Shown here: positions 1 to 8,601 of the stretch, piece after piece
Layout: every line of letters begins with the position of its first letter
Position numbering within the stretch: the first letter of the stretch is position 1
Source of the DNA: Setoptus koraiensis
Lineage: Eukaryota > Arthropoda
NCBI GenBank assembly: GCA_048013815.1
Contig: CM106585.1
Span: 8,804,001 to 8,868,000 of the forward strand
Length of the DNA stretch: 64,000 bases
Reading direction: 5' to 3'
Position numbers and translations under genes: made by a program
Notes under the pieces: model-generated
What the model saw: only the letters and a program-made list of their open reading frames with translations
What the model was told of the DNA's origin: nothing
Databases searched by the model: none

Positions 1-219
1 ACGATCTATCTGATTTGTTGTGCTAAACTTCATTTGATCACAACTCAAGGCAAATATGTGCCAGCGAGCAGCACAGTGTGTTTTATAGATGCGCTCTCTG
101 CTTGAGACACCCTTTATAACAGCCATGCGATAACATACATGTACCTATTGTTGTCAATTGAGGGATATTTCTCATTTATTTTTTTAGACTGCTTAATTAG
201 TCACAAGCATCAGCATACA
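1..219. other. upstream region of UFD1
   Basis: No gene is seen here. A T-rich run ending in TAG at about 178-186 resembles a splice acceptor, so a 5' UTR intron may end just upstream of the UFD1 start. The reading frame stays open from 139, but those 27 extra residues do not resemble UFD1, so I treat them as UTR or intron. Confidence 0.4.
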
Positions 220-1011
220 ATGTTTAGCTTCAATGTATTCGCCGAACAACTCAGACCATTTGATACCATGTATAGATGCTACTCTGTATCTATGCTACCG
301 GGTCAAGAGAGGGACAACGTCGATAGAGGAGGAAGAATATTTTTGCCACCATCAGCCCTGGATCAATTAACTAGATTAAACATTGTATATCCAATGTTAT
401 TCAAACTGACCAATCCACAAAAGGAACGCACCACCCATTGTGGGGTGTTGGAATTCGTTGCAGATGAGGGCAAATGTTACATGCCCTATTGGATGATGAG
501 AAATCTTCTTTTGGAGGAGGGAGCCATGGTGAAAATAGAGTCAGTTTCCTTGCCAGTTGCCACATTCTCAAAATTTCAACCTCAATCAGTGGACTTTCTA
601 GATATTACAAATCCCAAAGCAGTTCTAGAGAACGAACTCAGGAGTTTTGCTTGTCTGACTACAGGCGACGTTATAGCCATTAGTTACAATGAAAGAATCT
701 ATGAACTTTGTGTACTAGAAACAAAACCTGGGGCTGCCGTCAGTATAATAGAATGTGATATGAACGTTGATTTTGCGCCTCCGGTTGGATACGTTGAACC
801 AACTAATGAACTCAAGAAAGAAGAGAAACAGATTGAGAAAACCACCAGGGCTCCTGTGTCTCAAGGTTTCAGACTGGACGGTAAATCAACTAAAAGTCAA
901 GAACCATTCAAACAATCCGAGTCTAAGAATACAAACAGTCAATCAGCGGCCGTTGGAGAGCCAGATCTAGATTTCCAGATAGGTCATATAAAGTTTTTTA
1001 GGAATTCCTAA
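220..1011 (+). CDS. UFD1: Ubiquitin fusion degradation protein 1 (UFD1)
   Basis: UFD1 pairs with NPL4 as the ubiquitin-binding cofactor of the p97/VCP AAA ATPase, which extracts ubiquitylated proteins from the ER membrane and other complexes. The ATG at 220 is chosen because the protein then begins MFSFNVF, matching the family N-terminus. The double-psi beta-barrel UFD1 domain fills residues 1 to about 190, with family words such as [58 protein letters not shown] and [12 protein letters not shown] short polar tail follows and ends in [12 protein letters not shown], equivalent to the conserved segment near residue 260 of the human protein. At 263 residues it lacks the last ~45 residues of the human 307-residue form. 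Single exon. Identity is very secure from the motifs; the shorter tail is an observation. Confidence 0.96.
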   Translation: MFSFNVFAEQLRPFDTMYRCYSVSMLPGQERDNVDRGGRIFLPPSALDQLTRLNIVYPMLFKLTNPQKERTTHCGVLEFVADEGKCYMPYWMMRNLLLEEGAMVKIESVSLPVATFSKFQPQSVDFLDITNPKAVLENELRSFACLTTGDVIAISYNERIYELCVLETKPGAAVSIIECDMNVDFAPPVGYVEPTNELKKEEKQIEKTTRAPVSQGFRLDGKSTKSQEPFKQSESKNTNSQSAAVGEPDLDFQIGHIKFFRNS

Positions 1012-2131
1012 GACCAACCAACCGATATACTGTATACTGTATAATTTACAATCGAACGCGCGAGTATAAAAGGGCACTCACAATACGATTCAGGATTCAG
1101 TGTTGATCATGCGACCGATGTGAACGGACGCAACATCGTATCTTGTTGTGCGTTTGTTGGTCCGTCTGTCTATCGATATAGGATTGATGCCTTGTTCTGT
1201 TTGTTTGTCTGTTTGTCTGTATGTCTGTCTCTAGATGCTTTGATCGCGTAAGGCGAGCTGAAATAAAAATATTCTTTTTTCAACAGCCTTCTTGATACCC
1301 AATACGTTTATCTGTTTATTTATGTGTATAAATACAAGATAATTTTTTGCTTTCTCATTTACATTATCACCTTTTCAAGCAAAACTACACGACGCTTAGA
1401 TGAATTTACTTTCAACAAATAATTATATTCTATTCTGGTGGGCGCCAATCACTAATAATTTCAGACAACAAACAAATATCAGATTATTACTGTACAGTTT
1501 CATCATATAAGATTGTATCATTTTACAATCATACAGTTACAAGTAAACATACAATCTATTATCATTAGTTTTAAGATGTTACTATATTTCCTTTGTTATT
1601 ATAAAAACATCTCATTGGTACGTATTGGTCAAATATTATCATCTATACAACAAAAACGACAACAGTACGTTTTCCATTGAACAACAACCTATAGTTTGAT
1701 ACAGCACAACATCTACTAACACCACAACTACCACAACCACCACCTCTATACAATCTTTCATGTGTTCAATAGTATATGAAACACTCTATAATAACAATAT
1801 ATTGTTACCCATGTCTAGAAAATTTCATGCTCTAATCTAACCATCGTCATTACATATACATATAAACATCTATAAATACGTTGTATCATTCAATAATTGG
1901 CGCTTCCATTCTAATCAGGAATCTATATAAATTATTCCAATTCTTACACGTCTTAACTATTCATTGTAACATACACAGATTAATATAAATTAATACCTAA
2001 TCAAGTGTCAGTTTAAGCTACGATAATAATAGCAACTTTAGCATCAAAAACATCTAATACATTTAGTAATCTATATTGTCAATCAAAATTCAAAATTATT
2101 TGATTCGTCAGAGAAAACTCATCCATTACTC
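1012..2131. other. UFD1-FCP1 intergenic region
   Basis: Contains the UFD1 3' UTR with a canonical AATAAA at 1262-1267, the core promoter described separately, then about 800 bases of AT-rich sequence with no coding signal. It probably holds the FCP1 5' UTR, perhaps with an intron. Confidence 0.4.
1065..1101 (+). promoter_or_regulatory. TATA box plus initiator-like core promoter
   Basis: TATAAAAGG at 1065-1073 is followed 27 and 34 bases on by two TCAG initiator-like words (A at 1092 and 1099). This is a well-formed Pol II core promoter just past the UFD1 stop. It most likely drives FCP1 through a 5' UTR exon, since a GTAAGG donor-like word lies at 1248 and an acceptor-like TCGTCAG at 2105-2111. 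That splice is inferred, not shown. Confidence 0.45.
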
Positions 2132-3766
2132 ATGGATCCATCTACATGTCCCCATACATGCATTATTAGAGGACTTTGTTGCGATTGCGGTGCGGATCTA
2201 GAGAAACTCAACCTGAGAGATACAAAAGATGCGATTTCTGCTGCCTCAGTGTCCATGGTACATTCGGTACCTGAACTTAGGATAACAAAAGAATATGCTG
2301 AGCAGTTAGGCAAGGCAGACCAAAAGCGCTTGATTGATGAAAGAAAGTTAGTGTTGTTGGTCGATTTGGATCAAACTCTCATACATACCACCCACGAATC
2401 TGGTATCGATGATCCAAAGTCAGGCGTTCACCTGTTTCACCTATGGCCGCCATCTGAAGTGCCCAACCAGCCCGTCTATCGAACTAAATTTAGACCTCAT
2501 ATAGAAGAATTCTTTGAGAGTATGTCAAAGTTGTTTGAATTCCACATATGCACTTTCGGGGCTAGGAACTATGCTCACAAGATCGCTAGTCTGCTAGATC
2601 CAGAGCAAAAATATTTCGCATCGAGGATTCTATCTAGAGATGAGTGTTTCGACCCACACTCTAAAACAGGAAATATGAAAGAACTATTCCCTTGTGGCGA
2701 TTCTATGGTTTGTATAATCGACGATCGTGAAGACGTTTGGAACTATGCGCCAAATCTTGTTTTGGTGAAACCGTATACATATTTTCAATCTACAGGAGAC
2801 ATAAATTCACCATATAGACAGCGTGGTAATATTCAATACCAATCCAGTGGGCAAGCATCTACAGACTCAACAGACAATGAAGATCTTACAGATCATGATG
2901 ATGATGATTCCCAACTAGATGACGCAACAGAGCTTGAAGCACTTCTTATGCAAGATTGTGTGAGAGAATCTGCCGAGGCCGAGAAAGATAAAGATGGCAG
3001 CTCTGATTCGAAAGAAGACCAGACATCTACTACGAAGGTAGATGCTACTGATCAACCCAACACCAGCATAGAGGAGACCTTGATGAATTATCGACCAAAG
3101 AGAAAATCGCCTGATGAAGATGATGTCGATACAAACGGAGCCGGACAAATGATTGGAGAACCTTCTAAATCTGCCAAACTTGACGATAACTCAGATACCC
3201 CGAGCAACGATTGTGCTTCAACTACTGAAAGTCATAAAAACTACAATAACGATGAGGATGATTACTTACTATATCTACAGGATATTTTGAGAACAATACA
3301 CAAAAAATTCTACGAAGATCTTGATGAGAAGAGACGTTATTTAGAAGAAGGTGATAATTTTAAGCTTCCAGATCTCAAAGAAATCATTCCATTAGTCAAA
3401 AAATCAGTGTTGGCTAGAGTCAACGCTGTTTTCAGCGGAGTAATACCGACAAACTGTCAGCAAGAGACGAACAAAGCTTACATTTTAGCCAGGAACTTTG
3501 GTGCGAAATTGTCCAGGGATATCATCGAGGATGGGTTCGAAAGAACTACTCACTTGATTGCTTCAAAACCAGGAACAGCTAAAGTGCTTCAAGTTCAAAA
3601 GTTGAATAGACGCTGTAGAGATAGACCAAACATATGGATTGTTACACCTCAATGGCTATATGAGTCGGCTGAAAGATGGTCCATCTCCGAAGAGATGGCT
3701 TTTCCTCTTAAGAATACTAAATCTTCGCACATTAGCAGCAGTTCTAGCAGCAGCAGTGCCAACTGA
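2132..3766 (+). CDS. CTDP1: RNA polymerase II CTD phosphatase FCP1 (CTDP1-like)
   Basis: FCP1 dephosphorylates the heptad-repeat C-terminal domain of RNA polymerase II so the enzyme can be recycled. A Cys-rich start (CPHTC...CCDCG, residues 6-19) leads into the FCPH catalytic domain. Its DxDxT motif is DLDQT at residues 78-82 (nucleophile Asp78, general acid Asp80), and the second acidic motif is CIIDDREDVW at about 194-203. An acidic, low-complexity linker spans about 240-380. A BRCT domain spans about 430-525, ending in the NIWIVTPQWLYES tryptophan motif, and the protein closes with a poly-Ser tail. At 544 residues it is much shorter than human FCP1 (961). It lacks the N-terminal lipoyl-like region and the long tail after the BRCT domain. 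Single exon; identity secure, N-terminus less so because the frame is open further upstream. Confidence 0.93.
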   Translation: MDPSTCPHTCIIRGLCCDCGADLEKLNLRDTKDAISAASVSMVHSVPELRITKEYAEQLGKADQKRLIDERKLVLLVDLDQTLIHTTHESGIDDPKSGVHLFHLWPPSEVPNQPVYRTKFRPHIEEFFESMSKLFEFHICTFGARNYAHKIASLLDPEQKYFASRILSRDECFDPHSKTGNMKELFPCGDSMVCIIDDREDVWNYAPNLVLVKPYTYFQSTGDINSPYRQRGNIQYQSSGQASTDSTDNEDLTDHDDDDSQLDDATELEALLMQDCVRESAEAEKDKDGSSDSKEDQTSTTKVDATDQPNTSIEETLMNYRPKRKSPDEDDVDTNGAGQMIGEPSKSAKLDDNSDTPSNDCASTTESHKNYNNDEDDYLLYLQDILRTIHKKFYEDLDEKRRYLEEGDNFKLPDLKEIIPLVKKSVLARVNAVFSGVIPTNCQQETNKAYILARNFGAKLSRDIIEDGFERTTHLIASKPGTAKVLQVQKLNRRCRDRPNIWIVTPQWLYESAERWSISEEMAFPLKNTKSSHISSSSSSSSAN

Positions 3767-3941
3767 ATGTTGATATAAATGACTTATAGGAAAACCTAAA
3801 AACGAAAATAACCTATTATTAATTAGATGGTATAATTGATTGCTCCTAATCTTTTCGGTTTTGATTTTTTAGTCAAATATAACTACTATTTATATAAATC
3901 AAATATTCTGAGACGATAAATGTATTGTAAAATCAAATATC

Positions 3942-4703
3942 TTATCTACCAGGTTGTTCCTGACTTGGACCGCTGAAAGTCATAAGAAGTAATACAGCCG
4001 CAACTATATAGATCCAGTACTTGCCGAAAAATGATCTATTGTCTCTTTTGTCGTCCCTCAATTTGCTATCTCGTTCCTCTTCCATCCTCTTAATGTATGT
4101 AGTGGTATCAGGGTAGGGTCCAGCGATTGAGTGAACAATATCGACAGTGGTATTGAATGTATTACTAACTAATTCATCCGAAACCGACTTATCAGGTAGA
4201 CATTCCGGATTGGATGCGTAAATGTTGATGCTAATGAATTCATTCAGTTGACTTAGGTTGATATCAATGAAATCGACCAAATTGGACATGTAAATCGAAC
4301 AAGATTTAGTTAGAGTCTGCACAATTCTTGATTCTTGAGTATCGCCTGATTTTTTTGTCGTAGCTCTAAGATAATATAGTTCATTATTTTCATGAGATTT
4401 CCTCAAGAGCTTCATCTCCTCATGACTCAGTTGTTTCTGGCTAATCTTTGCCTGGCTAGCTCGTTGTTGCGTTTGAGGATTTACAGTTATCACACCACGC
4501 GGTAGATATTCCGACTGAGAGCCAAATTTGTGATGCAATTCTATTGTGAAAGGTTCGACATTTTTGGCCAGTTTAACATCTTTCCCATTGGGATTGGCAT
4601 CGACCCTGTTTGTTGTGAGTAGAATTACTAAACATGACCATGTGATTGCGATGATGGATAAGCCTAAGACGCTATCAAAACCATACCGATAAGATGTCAT
4701 CAT
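3942..4703 (-). CDS. EMC10: ER membrane protein complex subunit 10 (EMC10)
   Basis: EMC10 is a lumenal, membrane-anchored subunit of the ER membrane complex, which inserts tail-anchored and multipass proteins. The 253-residue product has an N-terminal hydrophobic signal (about residues 12-31). A beta-sandwich region follows with the family word QLSHEEMKLLRK (human QLSEEERGRLR). The C-terminus carries RSFFGKYWIYIVAAVLLLM, closely matching the human KSFFAKYWMYIIPVVLFLM transmembrane anchor. Two adjacent ATGs (4703 and 4700) could start it. It is convergent with FCP1 (175 bp between stops) and divergent from Par-3. Length and both hydrophobic segments fit the family. Single exon. Confidence 0.9.
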   Translation of the reverse strand: MMTSYRYGFDSVLGLSIIAITWSCLVILLTTNRVDANPNGKDVKLAKNVEPFTIELHHKFGSQSEYLPRGVITVNPQTQQRASQAKISQKQLSHEEMKLLRKSHENNELYYLRATTKKSGDTQESRIVQTLTKSCSIYMSNLVDFIDINLSQLNEFISINIYASNPECLPDKSVSDELVSNTFNTTVDIVHSIAGPYPDTTTYIKRMEEERDSKLRDDKRDNRSFFGKYWIYIVAAVLLLMTFSGPSQEQPGR

Positions 4704-5669
4704 GACAGTGGTCCAAATATTGGTTGCTGGTAGTTATTTAGATGGTGATAGTATGTGTAGCGCGATAATATCCATTAGGTCTATTTCAAAACGACGCAAT
4801 GCGATCACGTTTGTCAATGTTTTAATTTTGTTTCTTCAGCGGCAAAATTGAATTTTTACGCAACATCACGTGTATGAGAGTCGAGAGTTTGATGCTGGGA
4901 TTATCTAATGTGCATTGCCTGCGATTTTACAACCGAATGAGTGTGTTCATTAACTACATGTGTAGGTTGTATGCCAACAAGGGGCTATGGTTGCGCAAAT
5001 TAATGTTGGTCAGCGACAATAATCATAATGGTCATTGCATTCAGTGGAGCGTTTAGATGTAATTGAGAGATGCTCATGTGTAGAGTCAATATTTTAATGA
5101 GTGGAGCATTCGAAACGTGCGCTTACCGCGCCTATTGGTCAAAATTTTTGCATCTCCATGGATATTACATGTAGCGTACAATTCGAAATTTTGAGCCGTT
5201 TCTTTCTTTGTGCTACGAACTGCTGTGTGTACCATTCGAAATTCGAATTATATTCATATAAATAGATTGACACACACACACACACACAACCGTACAAACG
5301 CACAAACAGACTTGGACACGCACGCACAAGCGTAAACAGCTACGAAAGCTGACATACGAACAGACAGACGCGCAGGCACACACATATTAACCACAACGAA
5401 TCAACAGTGCGCTGTTCATTCGCAGGGATAGGCGCAACAGTGTACCTTTAGTTCATATGTGTGTGTATACATACTGTGTATGCTGATGACTGCGTAATTT
5501 TATTATTATATTACCATTTTTTTATTACTAGTATGCATCGATTGGATTTAATTATAGTATTGTTATTGTCATTTTATAAATTGCATCATCATCATCACCA
5601 TCATCATCACCACCGCCACTACTACCAGAATTGATACACAACTGGTTTTGACACCACCGTCGGCGCTTG
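4704..5669. other. EMC10-Par-3 divergent promoter region
   Basis: About 970 bases between divergent genes. It holds a (CA)n microsatellite near 5271-5288 and His/Asp-type CAT/CAC repeats just before Par-3. Small ORFs here have no family resemblance. No exon encoding the missing Par-3 N-terminal domain was seen. Confidence 0.4.
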
Positions 5670-8558
5670 ATGGATCTCCAGGAGATTTTCGTCGAATGCG
5701 ACACGAATAAAACAAATTCACTGGAATTGGGCATAGTTGTTGTCGCGCCACCAGAATCTAATGGCGGACTCAAAATAACCAAAATTCAACCAGACAGTGC
5801 AGTGGACAGAAATGGATTATTCAAAGAGGGAGATGTTATTTTAAAAGTAAACGGTATTAGTCTAGAAAATATGTCATTCAAAGATGCTCAAGCTCTACTT
5901 AAGCGTGAGTTACAACCCACAATAACTCTTACGGTTAAGAGACAGACAACGGAACAACACAAAGACAACAAACACTTTGTTGAGGCGCTCAATACTAGAA
6001 TGGTTGGCGTTGAGCATCATATCCGCCTGAAAAAAGGCCCAAAAGGCCTCGGATTTAAAATTGCCAGCAGAGATAATAGATCGAGAGCACGGTGTCCTGT
6101 TAAAATCACATCTATTGAATCAGAAGGTGCCGCTATTCTAGACGGCAATCTTAAATTGGGCGATATGTTGCTCAAAGTAAACGGCATAGATTGCACTGAT
6201 AAATCACAAAACGAAGTCGCCGCCATACTACGCAATATACAAACAGATGAATATGCAGACATATTGATCTCTCGTCTCGATACAAATCCTCCATCAGATG
6301 ACTCTAGCTCTGCTACTGAACAAATCGAATCTCTCACACTAGATATTCCTTTCAATGACACCGGATCAGCCGGTTTGGGTATTCATATGAAAAAGCCAGT
6401 TCTTGATGACCATGGCGAATTGGTGAATTCAGAGAATCTGGGCGTATGGGTCGCTAACATAATGCACGGCGGGGCTGCATGGAAGGATGGTAGGCTACAA
6501 CCTAATGATGAGTTGACCGCAATCAACGGTATTAGTCTAATAGGCCTATCGGTAGCCGCTGCCAAAGAAACTATAGCCAAAGAAGCCGTCCAAGCATCTG
6601 GTCCTAACGCCATTCCCAATGTTATCAGGCTATCAATCTTGAGGAGAAAAGAACCAGTCTCAAACGAACGCTCTTTCTCATCTCCCATCACTCAAGCCTC
6701 AACTTCTATTGAACAGAATAGCAGTAGCAAGACGAACGCAACAAAATCACCTGACACAGAACTAACCAATGTGACACATAGTCAAGGAACACTATCGGCT
6801 TTCAATGCTCCACAAGTCTTCGACTCAAGCTCTCTTAATGAATCCTATCGTAACTTAAATATCTCAGCTAGTCTTCAGTCCCTTGAAGGGGAACTAACTG
6901 AAGCTGAAGAAGCTGAAAGTTTCCGTCGCGACGGATTTGGACGCCAAAGTATGTCAGAGAAAAGACACGCACAATTGAATGCAAAAAATACTGACACCTA
7001 TAGAAGGAGTCGTAAAGCCAAGGAAGATAGAGAGCAAGAGGAACAAGTGCGTCTTGAAATTGAGCGACAGAAAATGGTTGAACTTGCCAATAATAGAAGA
7101 AGTCTTAATCTCTCACAAATACAACACAACAATAATAGATTGCCATCATCTAATTGTGCCATGAACAGTATCGCATTAACTTTGCCAAAACACTATAGAC
7201 AATATTCCCAAGCTACTAATTACAATTATTCAAATGAACTACCCGTTGACGTGCAAATTTCTAGAGAACCATGCATGGCTCTAGAACCTCAAACGAACGG
7301 CGACTCGGCCATGGGATTGTCACACTCCATAACCAATTTCCAGTCACCCAAGATCCATGTCCCCGTTGAAATCAATAGCACTCCAAGATTGAATCATCAT
7401 CGCACACTCGAAGCTGAAGTTGACAGTATTAATAGAGGATCTAGACATATATTTTCTTCTTCATCATGTTTCAAATGTCGGTCTCCTGGTTCATGTCCTT
7501 ACCACCACAAATCAGATGAAATTTCGTCCCAATCGTATGAAGAGAGAGCTCCAACAAGGAAAGAACCTGACATGGCTTCAAACAGCTCTGGCAGTAAAAA
7601 AGGTTCAAGTCTATTCAGATTCTTCAAACTTGGAAGTCGCAAAGAAAAGAAGAAGAAAGATGATACGGTTGTATCGGTGACCAACTCAGCTGAGAGTGAT
7701 ACTTCACATTCGGAAGCCCGATCAGATCAGAAGAATTTGGCCAGGCAAGATGCTCAGAGAGAGCAAGAAAAGATAGATGAACATTACAGAAAATTTGTTC
7801 AACAGCGCCAGCAATCACCTAATGGTTTTACAACTCACCCTCGACTGCAAAATCAAGTGCCGCCCCCTGCGAGATTCGCCTTACAACGACCACCTGAATG
7901 CCACAAGTACTCAAATGGTAACGGGATTAATTCAATCCGACCTCAAGTCATCAGTCATTCACATCATCCTCACCAACAGGCGCCTGATGTTTATATGGAG
8001 AAGCAACAAAGCATCACCCAACCGATAGCCAAGTTCGCCCTTCAGAGACCAACCGAAGAAAACCCATATAGAATTGATATCAATTCAATTCAACCACAAC
8101 AGTATAATCAATTCATCGGCCAAAATCACATCCACCAGAAGGCGGTCAACCATCTTGATCAAAACCGGTTATCCATGACAACTAGAATTCACCCCCAACG
8201 ACCTCCGGTATGTCCTCAGTTTTTAAATAATGTTAACAATGGTAATAATCTAAGTATTAATATCGCTCAACCACGACAATACTATCAATACATGAACCAG
8301 CAACCATATCATCAACCATATATCAATCAGCAACAAAACCACCATCATCAATACATCAATCAACCACCAATGCACCATCAATACATTAATCAGCAACCAC
8401 ATCTCCATCAATACAACAACCAGCAAATGCGTCCACATCAATATAACAATCAACCATCACATCATCACCAAGCAATGAGTATCTATCTAGACCAAGCGCA
8501 TCAACATCCAAGTCAAATACCAACGAATGCATATCTACAGTACTCACAGATATTGTAA
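5670..8558 (+). CDS. PARD3: Partitioning-defective 3 homologue (Par-3/Bazooka)
   Basis: Par-3 is the scaffold of the PAR-3/PAR-6/aPKC complex that sets apical-basal polarity. The 962-residue product has three PDZ domains at about 17-92, 114-203 and 221-326. PDZ2 (RLKKGPKGLGF...GAAILDGNLKLGD) and PDZ3 (NDTGSAGLGI...GGAAWKDGRLQPND) match Par-3 word for word. The aPKC-binding segment FRRDGFGRQSMSEKR lies at about 418-432; the serine after GRQ (about 427) is the known aPKC phosphosite. A basic, membrane-binding-like stretch (FRFFKLGSRKEKKKKDD) and a coiled coil follow. The tail (from about 870) is Q/H/N/Y-rich with imperfect repeats built on HHQYINQQ. ATG at 5670 is the first in frame after a stop at 5649. 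The N-terminal CR1 oligomerisation domain is absent from this exon. Convergent with DHX8. Confidence 0.93.
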   Translation: MDLQEIFVECDTNKTNSLELGIVVVAPPESNGGLKITKIQPDSAVDRNGLFKEGDVILKVNGISLENMSFKDAQALLKRELQPTITLTVKRQTTEQHKDNKHFVEALNTRMVGVEHHIRLKKGPKGLGFKIASRDNRSRARCPVKITSIESEGAAILDGNLKLGDMLLKVNGIDCTDKSQNEVAAILRNIQTDEYADILISRLDTNPPSDDSSSATEQIESLTLDIPFNDTGSAGLGIHMKKPVLDDHGELVNSENLGVWVANIMHGGAAWKDGRLQPNDELTAINGISLIGLSVAAAKETIAKEAVQASGPNAIPNVIRLSILRRKEPVSNERSFSSPITQASTSIEQNSSSKTNATKSPDTELTNVTHSQGTLSAFNAPQVFDSSSLNESYRNLNISASLQSLEGELTEAEEAESFRRDGFGRQSMSEKRHAQLNAKNTDTYRRSRKAKEDREQEEQVRLEIERQKMVELANNRRSLNLSQIQHNNNRLPSSNCAMNSIALTLPKHYRQYSQATNYNYSNELPVDVQISREPCMALEPQTNGDSAMGLSHSITNFQSPKIHVPVEINSTPRLNHHRTLEAEVDSINRGSRHIFSSSSCFKCRSPGSCPYHHKSDEISSQSYEERAPTRKEPDMASNSSGSKKGSSLFRFFKLGSRKEKKKKDDTVVSVTNSAESDTSHSEARSDQKNLARQDAQREQEKIDEHYRKFVQQRQQSPNGFTTHPRLQNQVPPPARFALQRPPECHKYSNGNGINSIRPQVISHSHHPHQQAPDVYMEKQQSITQPIAKFALQRPTEENPYRIDINSIQPQQYNQFIGQNHIHQKAVNHLDQNRLSMTTRIHPQRPPVCPQFLNNVNNGNNLSINIAQPRQYYQYMNQQPYHQPYINQQQNHHHQYINQPPMHHQYINQQPHLHQYNNQQMRPHQYNNQPSHHHQAMSIYLDQAHQHPSQIPTNAYLQYSQIL
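8270..8470 (+). repeat. coding repeat in Par-3 tail (Q/N/H/Y-rich)
   Basis: Imperfect units of about 12-13 codons around HQYINQQ/HQYNNQQ repeat five to six times, expanded in frame at the C-terminus of Par-3. Confidence 0.6.
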
Positions 8559-8601
8559 TTATGTTTTTATATAATTTAATCTTATTAAATGATTCACGAG
8601 C

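Noticed and set aside
8250-8453. Hydrophobic minus-strand ORF opposite the Par-3 tail
   Set aside because: Shadow of the Q/H/N-rich coding repeat on the other strand.
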